Below are positions 22,629-35,548 of a stretch of DNA of 64,000 nt, one piece after another (position 1 is the stretch's first letter; each line of letters opens with the position of its first letter). The stretch is taken from positions 26,251,080 to 26,315,079 of the forward strand of contig NC_088302.1 of NCBI RefSeq assembly GCF_032854445.1, read 5' to 3'. This DNA is from Liolophura sinensis (lineage: Eukaryota > Mollusca > Polyplacophora > Chitonida > Chitonidae). A program made the translations under genes and the position numbers. The notes below the pieces were generated by a model. It was not told where the DNA came from, did no database searches, and saw only the letters and a program-made list of their open reading frames with translations.

Positions 22629-25619
22629 CAGTTTTATTGTTACTAAGCACTATTCTCATCATGCGAAATACACAGACTGCATGAAAGTGTCATCCAAAAG
22701 AAGTCTATGATATGATAACTTAACTATGGGCTATCTACTCCATAAGTAATGCCACGTACAAATTTTTGTGCGCTCTTTTGCAATGATCAAGGTAGTGCAT
22801 TGCAAACAATTATGGGTTGTTTTGACATTCCTCACTTGTGCAAGGCAAACATGTTTCGCTATGTTCGTGTCGTACGTGAATACAATTATAGTTTTCTTTC
22901 TTATCCAGTTTACAATTGTACATTTCGACTGATTAAGAAGTTTGCTTGATGCGGGGAGCCGTTTCAACGAAGTCACTGGTAACAGAATTCATAACTACTC
23001 ATAAAGTATCATGCTTAAATGGTCTTCGGCTTGGTTACCAACTGTAGATTGGTAACACTGACTTGGTATGGGCAAGTCCTAATTATGTTTCAATTTTTTG
23101 TCTATAAAGAAAATTTGGCTTTCTGAAATCGCCTGATCCCCACCACTGCAGCTCACCCCACAGGACGTTTCACGGTATTTCATGGCTATGTAGCTGTGTA
23201 CCAAAACCTTGTGTGGAATAAGAAAGCAATACCCTCATCATTCATGGCGTCATCATCTGGTACGCCTCGCATTATAAACCTGTCCGCCATCATGTAAGTG
23301 ACAGATTGTAGAGCATTATGTTGAACACCAGTCAGTGAATCAAGTAATCATTCTTTTCAAATTCACATCGCCCCAGATCGTCATAAAGTACTCTGCGGCT
23401 CTCAGATACAGTTGCATGTAGTGGAGCTGTTTATAATACGTTGAAAATAACAGCAAACAATTTTATCCACACAAAAGTAGTGAAGAGCGGTGCCATGTTT
23501 TCACTGGACAAAGAATAGGTCAAAGGTCGACAAGGCCATATTAAACATCCCCAAGATCACAATTTGAGTCGATCTTGCGCGAATTTCTTAGTTTTATGAA
23601 TCCAGTGTTTTTTGTTTTTTTCTTTCAGTGATAAAACCTAGTTAGCTAATGACTCGAATATCGGGCTATATTAGGCCTACATAAAAATTCACCAGTGAAT
23701 AAAATGTTTACAGCTTTATCGTCTGGTTTTTTTACACCAGGTGTCAACACATACATTGTCAATATTGGGCCATATTCAACCTGGGGTAATTCATTGGACG
23801 TCGGGAGAAAGGTTGGGAAATTTGGTATATACTTAAGGGAGAAGAATAAAAAAAAAATGGCGAATGCTTTTTACACAAAGATCATTGAGAAAGCAAAAAA
23901 AAGTATGCCTACATTCCTCAAGGACATTAAATACATCTACGTGACAATAAATTTGGCCTTTGAAAGTACAGAGTTTATTGTTATTTACAATGTGTGAATT
24001 CACATTTATTATCCAAAATATCCTTTTACATTTCAAAATGTAATTTTAAATGGAGAGGCGTTCTAGTGTTTATCTAAAATTATACTTATACGTAAAAGAA
24101 TTTTCCATTACTTTGTGCGTGTATGTACACGTCTATAGGTTTGACAATTCATGTTCTAACATATCCGGACGGAAAAACCTGAGAAAAGTTTGAGAATTGT
24201 ATCAATCTGCCATCTTCGTACCTTTGACTGTCATTTTCCTGTAAACAGCTACGTAGCTTGAGAGTGCAACCGTTCTGCATGTTAGGCTCTGACTCACCCT
24301 GCAGACAAACTGGATAATTAACTAGGTTGTTGACTAACGTAGGTGTCATTCTCTTCCACCAACTATCCCGCTTGTTTTGTTCTTACTAATGGAAATAAGG
24401 GTGATTAGTGTACACAATTAGACGCGTCGTGCCAATACCATAATTGTTTATGACGATCCTAGCTTGTGCTTTGTATATTTTGCCCTGTAGGCCCCGTATG
24501 TCGTGATGAGCTTTGTATATGCGCGTCCGCAGACATAGATCCCTGCGATATTTACATCCTACATATACTATTCCCTGTCTGTTTCTGTTTTGCATGGATT
24601 TTACCTAGAACATTGCAATCTTTTCCTTCACGATTTCAATCGTCTAAGCTAATTGCGTCACTTAACCGCTCATAATGTAATTTGAATACACGCCTTTGCA
24701 GTGGTACCTTGCAATGTACCAATTGTTACCTGCACCGCTTTCCTTTGTCATTAATTTGGCCTCTCATAATAAAACTGAACTGCTAAAGAGCCTTCGATAC
24801 ATAATCTGTGAGCAAATTTGTCTCTTGATCTTGACAGAACTGTTCTAACTGCATGGCCAGTGGATCGGTTTCTATTTTTCATTTTATACCCGTCCAGTGT
24901 ATGTAGTTTTTCTTATATAACTGAATTCAGTTCATGTTGATGCATGTAGGCCTATCTAATGTTACAATATAAGATTGCTATAAACGGTTAGTACGGTGCA
25001 TGCAGTGACAGAGGTACGTGTAGATGTATAAACGAGTGCCATGTGACTGGATATGAGCGGCCGTCTGTATGACCAAATGTCTAACCACAATTTGTTCGCA
25101 CAGTAGACCTGTACGTCAAACTAATTTTGCCTGCACTGGTATCTGGTTTCCTTGTACTGGCACATATACCGCAACAGAATGTAATTATGAAATGCCAGAG
25201 GATATTTGTGTTACACATACAATGCTTTCACACGATATGGTAGTGTCTGGGTCAACTATAAGGGAAAAAGTAATTCTTTGACTATTATGGCTTGAATTGA
25301 ACCATCCCAGTGTTCAAGTGACGCTTCTGTATCTCAGCTTAACATTAACGTGCATTATGTTAAATATGTATATGTGATATATGGCTGTTACAAAGCTGGG
25401 ATGAATTCCACGTAGTCCATGGCTTCATAGGCCTATCTTGCATCCATGCATGGCATGACGGCCATACATGTATATTGGTATGAACTATTGAAATGGAAAT
25501 TTAACGTCTATCAAGGGATTTTTTATTCTCTCAATCGATCTCAAAGCATGGATAACATCTATTAACACGATCCATATGAGCAATATGTTATTAATTATTC
25601 AAAACGCCCGTATACATAC
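22629..25619. other. Gene-free stretch
   Basis: No recognisable gene or element. Open frames here are short, lack domain content and overlap one another on both strands. Confidence 0.55.
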
Positions 25620-25780
25620 GATTCATTTATTTGGATTGGTGTTTTACGTAGAATACTTCACTTATACGATGGAGGCCAATATTATGGTTGGAGGAAAGCG
25701 GGCGTGTAGAGCCGATGGGAGCCGATGGTTGCTGACAGACCTCCCCACAAATGGTCGAAGAGGAAACCAACATGAGCAGG
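25620..25780 (-). mobile_element. Decayed SINE, 5'-truncated
   Basis: TTATTTGGATTGGTGTTTTA, then a diverged ACTTCACTTATACGATGGAG block and the region up to CAACATGAGCAG, match the 3' two thirds of the common SINE on the minus strand. Several small deletions show it is an older copy. Confidence 0.75.
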
Positions 25781-26589
25781 CGTATGTATACGAGTGAAAG
25801 GAAAAGAAGTTACTGATATGTTTGGTATCCTAACTATTGTGAGCTAGGACACTGAGAAGGGTATTGCTATATGCGATGACCTGAAGTGTGAAATTCTGTT
25901 CATCTCATAACCGAATTGGGACATTCACTTCTGAATAAATTTACTCGACCTAACAAAAAAGTGCGCATGGCACGCATCGCGACTGCATCAGCGAATTAAA
26001 TACTTCTCTGCTACAGCAATTTGGGCCAGTGATAAGACATTAATTTTTATATGGAATATGACTCAAATGCAAAACGGACGTTGATTTTTGTACAATGTTG
26101 ACTCCTATTAAACAGGTAATAAGGCAATTACTTGTCAGCTCCATCTCTTCCATCACCGGGGATGCACCTCCATGGGAGGCAACTTGTTGGCGGATCACTA
26201 TACACATGGGACTAAAACTGTTCACCAGCAATTTACATAAAGTATGAATTCTGACGTGCATCAAGGCTCGGCTGTTTCAAAGTCTCGATCTTATTGTTTT
26301 GACTGTTTGGTTTGATAATCTGGCCACAGTTTAAAGTAAATCTGGACGGGTTCCATGGGTGATGACAGGTGCAGATGCGATCTGGTTTTCACGATTTACG
26401 GTTCTTGCGGTTCTGGGATCTGTTGGAAACACAATTCTTACACGTAGATGGTTGGTGAAGTAACTTAAAACTTTACTAATAGACTGCTCGGTTTTTCTGT
26501 AATTTGCTTTCTTTGGATAGGCGGAACGTTATATTGTGATTCAGTTTTGGACGAGATGTTTACTTCACGGACATTGTGGTTAGTCAGAT

Positions 26590-27200
26590 GTCCCCTGCAT
26601 GCCAGCAGCAGTCAGATGTCCCCTGCATGCTAGCAGCAATCAGTGTGTGTAAAACCATTCGTTATTCATATGTCCCCTGCATGCCAGCAGAAATCAGTGA
26701 GTGTAAAACCATTCGATAGTCAGATGTCCCATGCATGCCAGCAGCAATCAGTGAGTGTAAAACCATTCGTTGCTCAGATGTCCCCTGCATGCCAACAGCA
26801 ATCAGTGAGTGTAAAACTATTCGTTAGTCAGATGTCCCCTGCATGCCAGCAGCAATCAGTGAGTGTAAACTGTTCGTTGGTCAGATATCCCCTGCATGCC
26901 AGCAGCAACCAGTGAGTGTAAAACCATTCGTTAGTCAGATGTTCCCTGCATGCCAGCAGCCATCGGTGAGTGTAAAACCATTCGATAATCAGATGTCCCC
27001 TCCATTCCAGCAGCAATCAGTGAGTGTAAAACCATTCGTTAGTCAGATGTCCCCTGCATGCCAGCAGCAATCAGTGAGTGTAAAACCATTCGTTAGTCAG
27101 ATGTCCCCTGCATGCCAACAGCAATCAGTGAGTGTAAAACCATTCGTTAGTCAGATGTCCCCTGCATGCCGGCAGCAATCAGTGAGTGTAAAACCATTCC
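26590..27200. repeat. 54-bp minisatellite, about 11 copies
   Basis: The unit is CAGATGTCCCCTGCATGCCA, GCAGCAATCAGTGAGTGTAA, AACCATTCGTTAGT. The 54-bp period leaves an 18-residue repeat open on the plus strand, but a shortened unit at about 26865-26880 changes the frame, which argues against coding. Every unit contains A|GTGAGTGT, a good match to a 5' splice donor. This is noted as an observation only. Confidence 0.93.
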
Positions 27201-29521
27201 TTTCAACACAGAGAACATATTTAAACTGCCCGAGGATCATTCAGATCAGGCAAGGGATGCTAGACAAAGGGTATTTTGTTTAGTCAAAAATCCCATCACC
27301 ACGGAACTGCTACGAGTTAGATCGTCCAGTTCTTCCTTATTGCTGAGCCCACCAGGTGGCAGCTTGACATGACAGCCGTTTCGATCAATTTGAAGGATGT
27401 ATAGTACAAGACGTCCTCTTTAAGTACACCTGCAAATGAAGCCCTATTTCATCTGTTAACGACTCGTCCACCAATCAGGCATAATGATTCGAAATTTCGT
27501 AGTCAGGAGTTACTTTCTCCTGCTTTCGGCCAATGAAATGTACGCAAATTGTTATGTGCCTAGGTTACATTTCTCTCATATATATTTAGGCCAATTTCTT
27601 ATAAATTAGTTGACAGGCAGATTAAGCACATTTCCATAATAAGACACACAACAATTTACTTTTAATTAATCGCAACATCTGGAAGTCTGGGCATATAATA
27701 AATGTATCGATGTCTTTCAATGAGAGAGACAAACTACGGCTTTGGCTGCATTTGACTGTATCGGAACATTTCTTGAGCAAAGTACATGTAGTGTCTCATT
27801 TGACATATTAACTTATTAAATGGCATTTGCACGGCTGATCTTCGTACCAGTAATGAAGAGATTTGAAAAGAGAAACTGATCTAAAACTGATACTTAACTT
27901 AAAGGTTAACGGAATTCACTGACTCACAGGCAACAAGACACGCTGCATCTGCATAACGGACCGGGAAAAAGATGCTGTATCATCCAGCTATATTGTAGAC
28001 AGGATAAAATCGTGTCGCTACACTAGTTTGGTATCGGTTGTAAAAGCTCACATGCCCAAGTTGTATGATTTGTTGTTGAATCATGTTGACATGCGCACAG
28101 CCGTTATGTGTAGACTGCATAATCAATGAAACAAACATCCAACGGGTCGATGGCACAGGTGACACCTACCTATCATTTATACCATTGATTTTTTTTTTCA
28201 GTTCACCATGAAAATGATTGTCATATAACTATTGTACACTTGATAGATACCCTGGAGTGGGTTTATTTAGGACACGTGATAAGGTTTACAATATCGACAC
28301 GTACAAGCGCTGCAGTCTATCTATACCCTGTACGTATTGTGGTTTATGATACATGTCATATACTATACATTTTGTACGTGCGGTATTTATACAGATTGTT
28401 AGGGTGTAAATATTATCTAAACAAAGTAATCAAGGAATTCCAAACACCTAGATTTTATTAACTGGATATACAATTTTCTAATAGAGATGTTATAGCCGCG
28501 AGCTAACATATTACGCCGTATTTCATTTACAATGCGCATCCACACTCGTTAATTGCACGGGCCAGCATATCCAAAAACAGCCAATGAATACACAACTTAA
28601 CTGTATAAAGAGACCCGATCCTGGTTTAGTGGTAAAAGGTGCATTGCCATTCAGTCCCTAGTATGCTCTGAATTGTTCTCTCGTCCTACCTGGAATCCTC
28701 GCGTGATCAAAACACTGCATTATTTTCTCAACACTCCATTTTTGATTCTGATACTTATCTTTATCTAGTGGAATGTTTAAAAAGTGATTATAAAGCACTA
28801 GTCTCTCAAAGCCTTTAAAATGTTTTTCATGAAAGTTTAATATTTGTTAATTCCAAACATGTAGATTTACAACATGTCACATTTGAATTTAAGACTACAT
28901 TAAATAAATAGGTCATGACAAACTCATGAGAATGTTTAGGATCTCGGCGTATTTTATCATCCAGTCAAAAGCTGACGGCAGCCATAACAGATCTCTTGAA
29001 TCTGTAGGGTATGTGCGCAGTGTAATCCGATTTCAATTCGATTTTGGTTTAAAATGCTATACTGCCTGTAACAGGTATGTTTCAACCCTTTAACAAACAA
29101 AAAAACCACAATGCATCAGAAACGTCACTTGTCGTAAGACCGATGGAAGAAATCACCTGAACGATATTGCTAATCAATAGCGCGATACTGTAGAGCGATG
29201 ACACCATCTTGCCAAGGTACATGTTTGTAACGTTGCCATATGTACATGTAGCATCGTGGAATCGCTTTGCGTTATTGTACTATCGCAGTATTGTGTCGCC
29301 ACTTCACGGTATCCTGGCAACGCTTCCCAGTATCGTTCCATCGCTTAGCAGTATCACTCCATCGCTTCTGAGTGCCATTCCACTCCTTCACAGTATCGTT
29401 CAATCACTTCTATTGTCGGGCGATGAAAGATAGTGCGATGGTATCCTGATGGCCCTAACCGGCTTTCATACAAATGGAAAACTTTGTTAGTAGCTTGCCA
29501 AAGGTTGGTAGATTGCATCGG
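27201..29521. other. Gene-free stretch
   Basis: No gene or clear element recognised. A segment at about 28630-28655 (TTTAGTGGTAAAAGGTGCAT) weakly resembles the 5' half of a tRNA-Gly but lacks a matching 3' half. Confidence 0.5.
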
Positions 29522-29634
29522 GCACTATGGTGGGAGGAAACCGGGCAAATCTCGGGAGGAACGCACGACCCATCGGCAGGTTGCTGTCAGACGGCCGACA
29601 TCGTGTAAGTGAAAAAGGTTTGAGCATGGCATTA
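29522..29634. mobile_element. Internally inverted SINE remnant
   Basis: The left part (about 29525-29590: CACTATGGTGGGAGGAAACC and on to the GCAGGTTGCTGTCAGAC block) matches the SINE on the minus strand. The right part (about 29591-29634: GGCCGACATCGTGTAAGTGA and GGCATTAAAC) matches its 3' end on the plus strand. The copy is therefore rearranged head to head. Confidence 0.6.
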
Positions 29635-31440
29635 AACAAAAATGAAATAAAACAAGTAAATATTCGTATAAAACACATCTACAACGGTAGGATTGCATCG
29701 ACAAGATTTGTGGAATTTCATATTAGTTAGTAGAAACACCAAAAATTATGCCCAATTTGGTAACGTGTTTGCCAGAGCACATACAGAATGACGAGAAAGC
29801 AGTTGTCTGTGTATAAGTTAAGCGACACGGTCCTAGGCATACTACGGTTAATGGATTGAGAATATAATTGGTTCACCCAGAGCATAGGTAGGTTTTCTGC
29901 GTAGCGAAGAAATCTTGAAATGTTTCAGGGTATGCTAGCATTACAGAATACTGTGAAGTCGAAATACGAGTGAGCTTACAAATTTGCTGCTGGGTACTGG
30001 TAAATTGAGCAGCTCAAGTGTCCGGCATTTACGATACTGCTGACAAAAAAAAGTACGGCCTACACGATTTCCTGGAGATAAGGTTTCCACTTTTTACTTG
30101 CTGTTAACCATAACGGAATTAGTGTAACATCCTGCTATTAGACCGCTAAAGAAGTCACCGTGACCTCTACATGGCCTATCCACAGCTAACGGCACTACAA
30201 TGACTTAAGATCAGTCCCCACGTAGGTGGTCGATCTGTGCTTAAGTGGAATAAATTGTGAAGTAAGCATATGTAGAAAGACCACTGAAAAATATCTGCTC
30301 ACAGCCCACGGACGAGAAACATTATTGTCCACCTTACCATACTCTATTAGACTCCATCAGAGAAAAAGATATTTTACGATATAATTTCCATCGGTATGTA
30401 TATAGTTTCTTCCCTTTGAAACACTGTGTCCAGTCACTTCTCGCATTTCGCAACTGGAATCTCACAGAGCGGCGCGTCATAGCTGTTGTCTTCTAAACGC
30501 CATTCCATTGAGGCAGCACCATATGTATAGAAGGACGCTGCAAACGAAGACACTAACCTGTATGGCATAACCAAAATATTGTTTAAAGCCATATGTACGT
30601 ATGTAAAATCCCAAGCATACAAACACAGGAGAAAGCACGTGAACATGTGGGCCGGCTTTCGATCCATTACAGCAGGCCCACGTATCCAAAGTGAAACGCG
30701 AGTCGTTGTGATAGAGTGGTGCATACTGACAGGCACAATGCACAACTTATTTTGTGAATATATACACATATTCTCCGCAGTCAGTAAACAAAAGTGAAGA
30801 CGTTCAGTTCAGTTATTGTTACAGCTATGCACCTGTATACGAACTGTTGTCATTGCGACTTCCGCTGAAGGATATCTTTAACCAGTGTTCTTTTTTCTGG
30901 AAAATCTTTGTTGTAAAAAGTGAGTAATATTGAGATTGTTGGGTGGCTATTACAAAAGCAATCATGTAAGAATGCACCCACATGGGTAATGAATTATATA
31001 AGTCGAGAGACATTTGTCTACAATGTGATGCTATCGTGGGGAGTGGTGAAGTGGGCTTCATTTTTTGTAGCTTACCGGCTTCTTCAAATATTCATTCCAT
31101 GAAATGACGTCATAACTTGTTCAATAAATCATGATGGCAACACAGATTCTTAATATAACAAGTGATCGGATTTTTATTACGTTGGTATATTTACCTTAGA
31201 CTGAGAGTATGTGTGAAGAGATGTAATGTAAAACTTCAGTGAAACGAAGAGATAATGTACAAATATTTGAATTCATATAATAACTCAGACGTACACCACT
31301 TCCGTTATGTTTGTGCAGATTCAAGCATAAATGTAGCTGCTTCCACATTTTTTGGGCAAAATGATTTTAAAATCTTAATGCTAGCCTTTAAACCGGTCAA
31401 ACACGTTCGTCTTTGGCACAAAACTGTAGTCAGGAATTTC
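29635..31440. other. Gene-free stretch downstream of the ZIP gene
   Basis: This interval probably includes the 3' UTR of the gene ending at 31456. A minus-strand open frame at 30434-30769 has hydrophobic parts but no recognisable family or reliable splice frame, and is not called. Confidence 0.5.
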
Positions 31441-31447
31441 TTCCCAC

Positions 31448-31453
31448 TTTATT
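31448..31453 (-). terminator. AATAAA just past the ZIP stop codon
   Basis: AATAAA on the minus strand lies within ten bases of the stop codon, which would give an unusually short 3' UTR. Another AATAAA lies at about 31173-31178 and is more usual in spacing. Confidence 0.25.
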
Positions 31454-31455
31454 CC

Positions 31456-32541
31456 TCACAGCAAAATTCCAATACATAATGTCATGGCTCCGAATCCGAC
31501 CAGAGATGATATCACATGCGCATAAGTGTAATCCTCCTCCATTTCAGGCAGAAAAACGTCAAAAAATACTATATACAAGATGGCGCCGTTTGTAATAGAC
31601 TGAAATATGGTCACAACTGAAATGAGGGATGTATTGTAATAGGTGGCAGATTCCAGCAGGGTTCCTCCGACGACTCCAGCTGCGGCAATTGTCGCCGTGA
31701 CAGCGATCCCGAACAAACTCTGATATCTTTTGTCAGTGAATCTGGCTAACTCAAGTCCCAGACTAAAACTATGCACTACCTCTCGTAAGGCAAGTCCTAC
31801 AAATAACAACCAAACGGAAACCGCTCCACGTTGAAATCCCAGCGCAAGTCCGCTAAAGAAACTATGAAAACTCAATGCAATAACAAAAATGATGGCAAGT
31901 TTTGCAGATTTTCGTCCTCCACCGTTCACATATAACATCTGAAATTCTTTGTGTTCGACAGGAAGGTACAATTCGACAGGCAGTGACACGCCGTGCTCAT
32001 CAACTGACAACTGCGTCAATTTTGGATTCGTCAGGTCAGCATGGTTTTCGGCAATGATGTCAGACATATCAATTTCATCTTCAGTCAGACTTTGTTTTCT
32101 TGTCAACTCATATGATGTCAGTGTTGGATATCCCGTTGTAGAACATACACTCTCCGTAGATTGGGCTTGTGTCGGCGGATTCCGACACTGACTCCTCTGC
32201 AAGCAGTGAATACTCCTGTCAATTAGCAATAACAGGTAAATCCCGAGTGCGGTCAACATCTCGGCCAGAGGAAATTTGTTATGTGACAGATCATGTCCTG
32301 TAATACCGCGAAGAATTCTCTGGCATTCCGGGAAAATGTGGAGAAAGCTCATAGACAGCAGAGTGCCTGCAGCAAAACAGTGGAAGCACTCCACAAACAG
32401 GCAGAAGTATTTCCGACGCGCAGGCGTACGAGCTGCCAAACGTTTTAAAGGTTCATGGAAGCTGCATGGAAACAATCCGAAGACTAACTTTGTCACCAAT
32501 ATACCGAACACACAGATAATCTTACAGCCTAGAGGATCCAT
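31456..32541 (-). CDS. ZIP-family (SLC39A1-3 type) membrane protein with altered metal site
   Basis: This intronless gene encodes 361 residues, close to the usual 310-360 of ZIP subfamily II, which imports zinc across plasma or vesicle membranes. Eight TM helices are visible at about 8-26, 47-70, 94-112, 214-236, 241-265, 276-297, 304-330 and 338-361. A long cytosolic loop (113-213) lies between TM3 and TM4. TM2 keeps the family's FLHIFPE. TM4 reads HSFFSGLALG: His226 is kept, but the family's Glu is Ser230. In TM5 the usual His-Lys before the FSLG motif is Arg253-Glu254, with a His at 257. In the penultimate helix (304-330) the expected Glu is Gln314. The long loop lacks the usual His-rich cluster. 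The ATG has G at -3 and +4. The family assignment is firm. Whether it moves zinc, another cation, or nothing is open. It could be a retrocopy that stayed open, since no stop or frameshift is present. Confidence 0.88.
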   Translation of the reverse strand: MDPLGCKIICVFGILVTKLVFGLFPCSFHEPLKRLAARTPARRKYFCLFVECFHCFAAGTLLSMSFLHIFPECQRILRGITGHDLSHNKFPLAEMLTALGIYLLLLIDRSIHCLQRSQCRNPPTQAQSTESVCSTTGYPTLTSYELTRKQSLTEDEIDMSDIIAENHADLTNPKLTQLSVDEHGVSLPVELYLPVEHKEFQMLYVNGGGRKSAKLAIIFVIALSFHSFFSGLALGFQRGAVSVWLLFVGLALREVVHSFSLGLELARFTDKRYQSLFGIAVTATIAAAGVVGGTLLESATYYNTSLISVVTIFQSITNGAILYIVFFDVFLPEMEEDYTYAHVISSLVGFGAMTLCIGILL

Positions 32542-34481
32542 GTCGCAGTCATCGTGCCAGATAATACAGGACCACAGAAAAGTCGATGCCGTTCATGTTG
32601 TTGACGCGATCGCATAGTTTTGTCCCGTTCACTTGTTTTATGCATCATAAGGACTCACCAGAGTTTATCTCCCTGGATGAACTGGCGTCGGACATACCGG
32701 CATAGTTGTCATGTGTCAACGTCCAACACTGCTTATTTCTCACCCCAACACCGGTCACTCACCCTGTACTATAAGGGCACATACACAACGTATATATAGC
32801 TCGCCTTTTGTGTGTCACTTTTTGGCTTTAATATGGGTGGGCTTGCCTCGTCTCAGATATGGCTCGGACTCCGGCTAACTCCGTCCCCAGCTGTTGCCAG
32901 ATCTCTCCACTCCACTCACACACGCAGTATCAAATAGCATGGCAGCCAGAGTTTCCACTAAGCGAACGACCTACATATGTGTCGTTAAAACAGCTCACAT
33001 CCCGTTTGCGGAGCTGTTAGGCTGGCTGGTTAACCCGCCCATACGCAGAGCGCACACAGGCTGACCACAACGGCGGTTGAATTGGCGCGCTTTTCGCTCG
33101 GCGCAGCTGTCAACCTGTAGCTGGTTTTCACGCAGTGTTCAAAGTCAAGAGCTATGCCCATGTCTCGTGCACGCAAGGCTGAACACGGGTCAAGTACTCT
33201 CCCTGTCACAAAGGTCACAACGGTATCGTCGACTGGAAAACATAACGCGTGTACCAGCACATGTAGAAAGGGCGTGGAATAAACACGTATGGCGTCATCT
33301 ACGAAAATATGACTACATAGTGGCAACGGAATATTTCGTAACCTGGTTCTTGGTATGTGTTACTGTACGTTAGTGTTATTCAGAGAGAGACCGGTGTCAA
33401 AAAGCGTGTTATTTACGGTAACGTATTAGCGCCATTAAATTTAAAGTGACATCGTCGCCCAAATATTAGTTATTTTTGCGTCATTACAGAACGACATGAA
33501 CATTGGGTGTTTTTCTCAAGAAGTAAAAATCAAGCTTTTCCTTAATTCCACACCCAGCATTGTACGTTAAGTGAAAGTATAAAAATAACAAAAAAAACCT
33601 GAAAACTGAAAATTCTGCTAGAATATTTAAATGAGGGGGGTTATCAGTTCAGTCAGAATGGAGCATGTGCACAGCACTCTGTAAACTTCACATGTAAACA
33701 AACATAGCTGATTACACGTGTAAAAGACGGCTTCCTTGTGACAGGATAGGCCAAAAAAGGCGTAAAAAAGAGCTCGACAGGTTGACAAGCAAGTCTAGAG
33801 TTGTAATTGGTGGTTAGTTTGAACGTTGGAGTACAACTGAAGAAAGAAAACGGTCTCACGATGCACGAAGGCGTCGCAAAACTATACTGCTTTACAGGTG
33901 GGTGTCAATGTTGCTGTTGTTGTGGGCAGGGGAACAAACACATTTCTGACTTAGTTTGTAACTTTTTTTCAGTTGTGTTTAAGCTATTGTACTCTGCATG
34001 TATCTGTGTGTATCCACTCATTGAAAGTCGATATCATAGGGAACTTTCCGAACGCTACGCATAGGCTCAGGCCCTTCCGGTTGAATATTAATGAGACAAA
34101 ATGGCTTGCCTTTTTTTGTTTTGACTTCGAACAACGGTAGGACATTTTTTATTTCAACGTGAGTGATTTAGTTCATGAACAATCTTTAAAACTTCGTTAA
34201 GACTTTGTTTTACAAAGACGATTATGTTTTTACAAAAGACGTCATTAGACGTTATTTGTAATGTATTCATTTATTTATTTTCATCGGATTTGCGTGTACT
34301 CCGTACTTAAGAGTATTTACAAAACTGCTAATTCCAGTGTAATTTCATGTACACGTCCGTTAAAATATAGTTACACTTAAACTGGGTTTTACAGTTATAA
34401 AGCGAAACAGATCAGGCGCCAGAATGCCTAAGAGTTGGGTGCCCCTCTCTAAATGCAGCAGTGAAATCTCTGCAGACGAGT
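32542..34481. other. Upstream region of the ZIP gene and gene-free stretch
   Basis: The region 32640-33300 is less AT-rich than its surroundings and could hold the promoter. Short open frames at 33030-33373 on both strands have no domain resemblance. Confidence 0.45.
32791..32798 (-). promoter_or_regulatory. Possible TATA box of the ZIP gene
   Basis: GCTATATATACG on the minus strand lies about 250 bases upstream of the start codon and would place a transcription start near 32760. The position is plausible, but TATA-like strings are frequent in this AT-rich DNA. Confidence 0.22.
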
Positions 34482-34622
34482 ATGTATTTATTTATTTGAT
34501 CAGTGTTTTACGCCGTACTCAAGAAAATTTCACTTATACGACGGCAATCAGCGTATTATGTTGGGAGGAAACCGCGCTGAGCCCAAGTGAACCAACAATC
34601 ATCTGCATGCTGTTGGCAGACG
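34482..34622 (-). mobile_element. 5'-truncated SINE, diverged
   Basis: On the minus strand the 3' half of the common SINE is recognisable: GGCGTAAAACACTGATCAAA at the tail and the ATTTCACTTATACGACGGCA block. A further very degraded tail-like piece lies at 34262-34315. Confidence 0.75.
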
Positions 34623-35548
34623 AGTATGTGTGTAACGTTTCTAAACGCGTGTATATAGATTGAAACTATTGTTTGCGTCCATGAAAATCAAGTTATCTGG
34701 TACAACCAATTAATACAACGTGCAAAAATAAAATTAAACAAAAACTTATACAAATGTCACGGCACTAGCATGAATTTATTATCATTTATTTATTGACGCA
34801 GATCGGAATAACACGTCTTGTTAATTTTAATGGTATCCAATTCAATCAATAATGTTCAACAGTGCTGCTACCATTAATACAATCAAATTCAGATATCCTC
34901 AGCACAACAACGGTTTTTTTCTAAAAAAAAATAGCCTGGTTAGTTAAATAAATGTGGTCTTCACTAATTGTTTAACAATGCCTGGAGGGGTTTTTTTGTG
35001 ACGTATCCTCTGTTTAATATGAAACTGAATTTACAAAAGCTAAACTTTTTATGACTATAAAAGTCATGTCAAACGTCTTACGTCAAAGAGGTATCGTGGT
35101 GAGAATTGCATGTATGTTTGTCTTTGTTAAAGATTTGTTCATGTACGTAGATTTCATGATAAGGTAACGATTAGCTTTCTTGGTCACGAAATCTCATCCA
35201 GTGTCTCCGAAACTTCCATAACTACTTTCGTGGTGTTAAGCACAATGTCATAAAATACTGGTCAGTTATCAGAAAAACTGGGTGGAAAAACAGGGGCGAT
35301 AACTCTGATTAAACTGTAATACTGGGGCATTGTGTACGTATATAGATACAGAAAGATTGTTACAATAACGTTCCCAAAGTAGCTTATCTACAATGTACCC
35401 TGTAACTCAGGCCACGTGGGTAATCTAAAGGTGAGTCGTAAATTCGAGATCAGTGGTGCGTCCAGGATTAACTAGAAAAAATGACGGGACGAGATGTGTT
35501 ATGGCGGTGGTGTGACATCCGTTGCACATGACTGTGGAAGGCGGGAAT
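34623..35548. other. Gene-free stretch before the DIRS element
   Basis: About 925 AT-rich bases with no recognised gene or element. Confidence 0.5.

Noticed and set aside
30434-30797. Hydrophobic minus-strand open frames that could be a last exon of a membrane protein
   Set aside because: Two frames compete, no family motif is recognisable and no partner exon with matching phase could be found.
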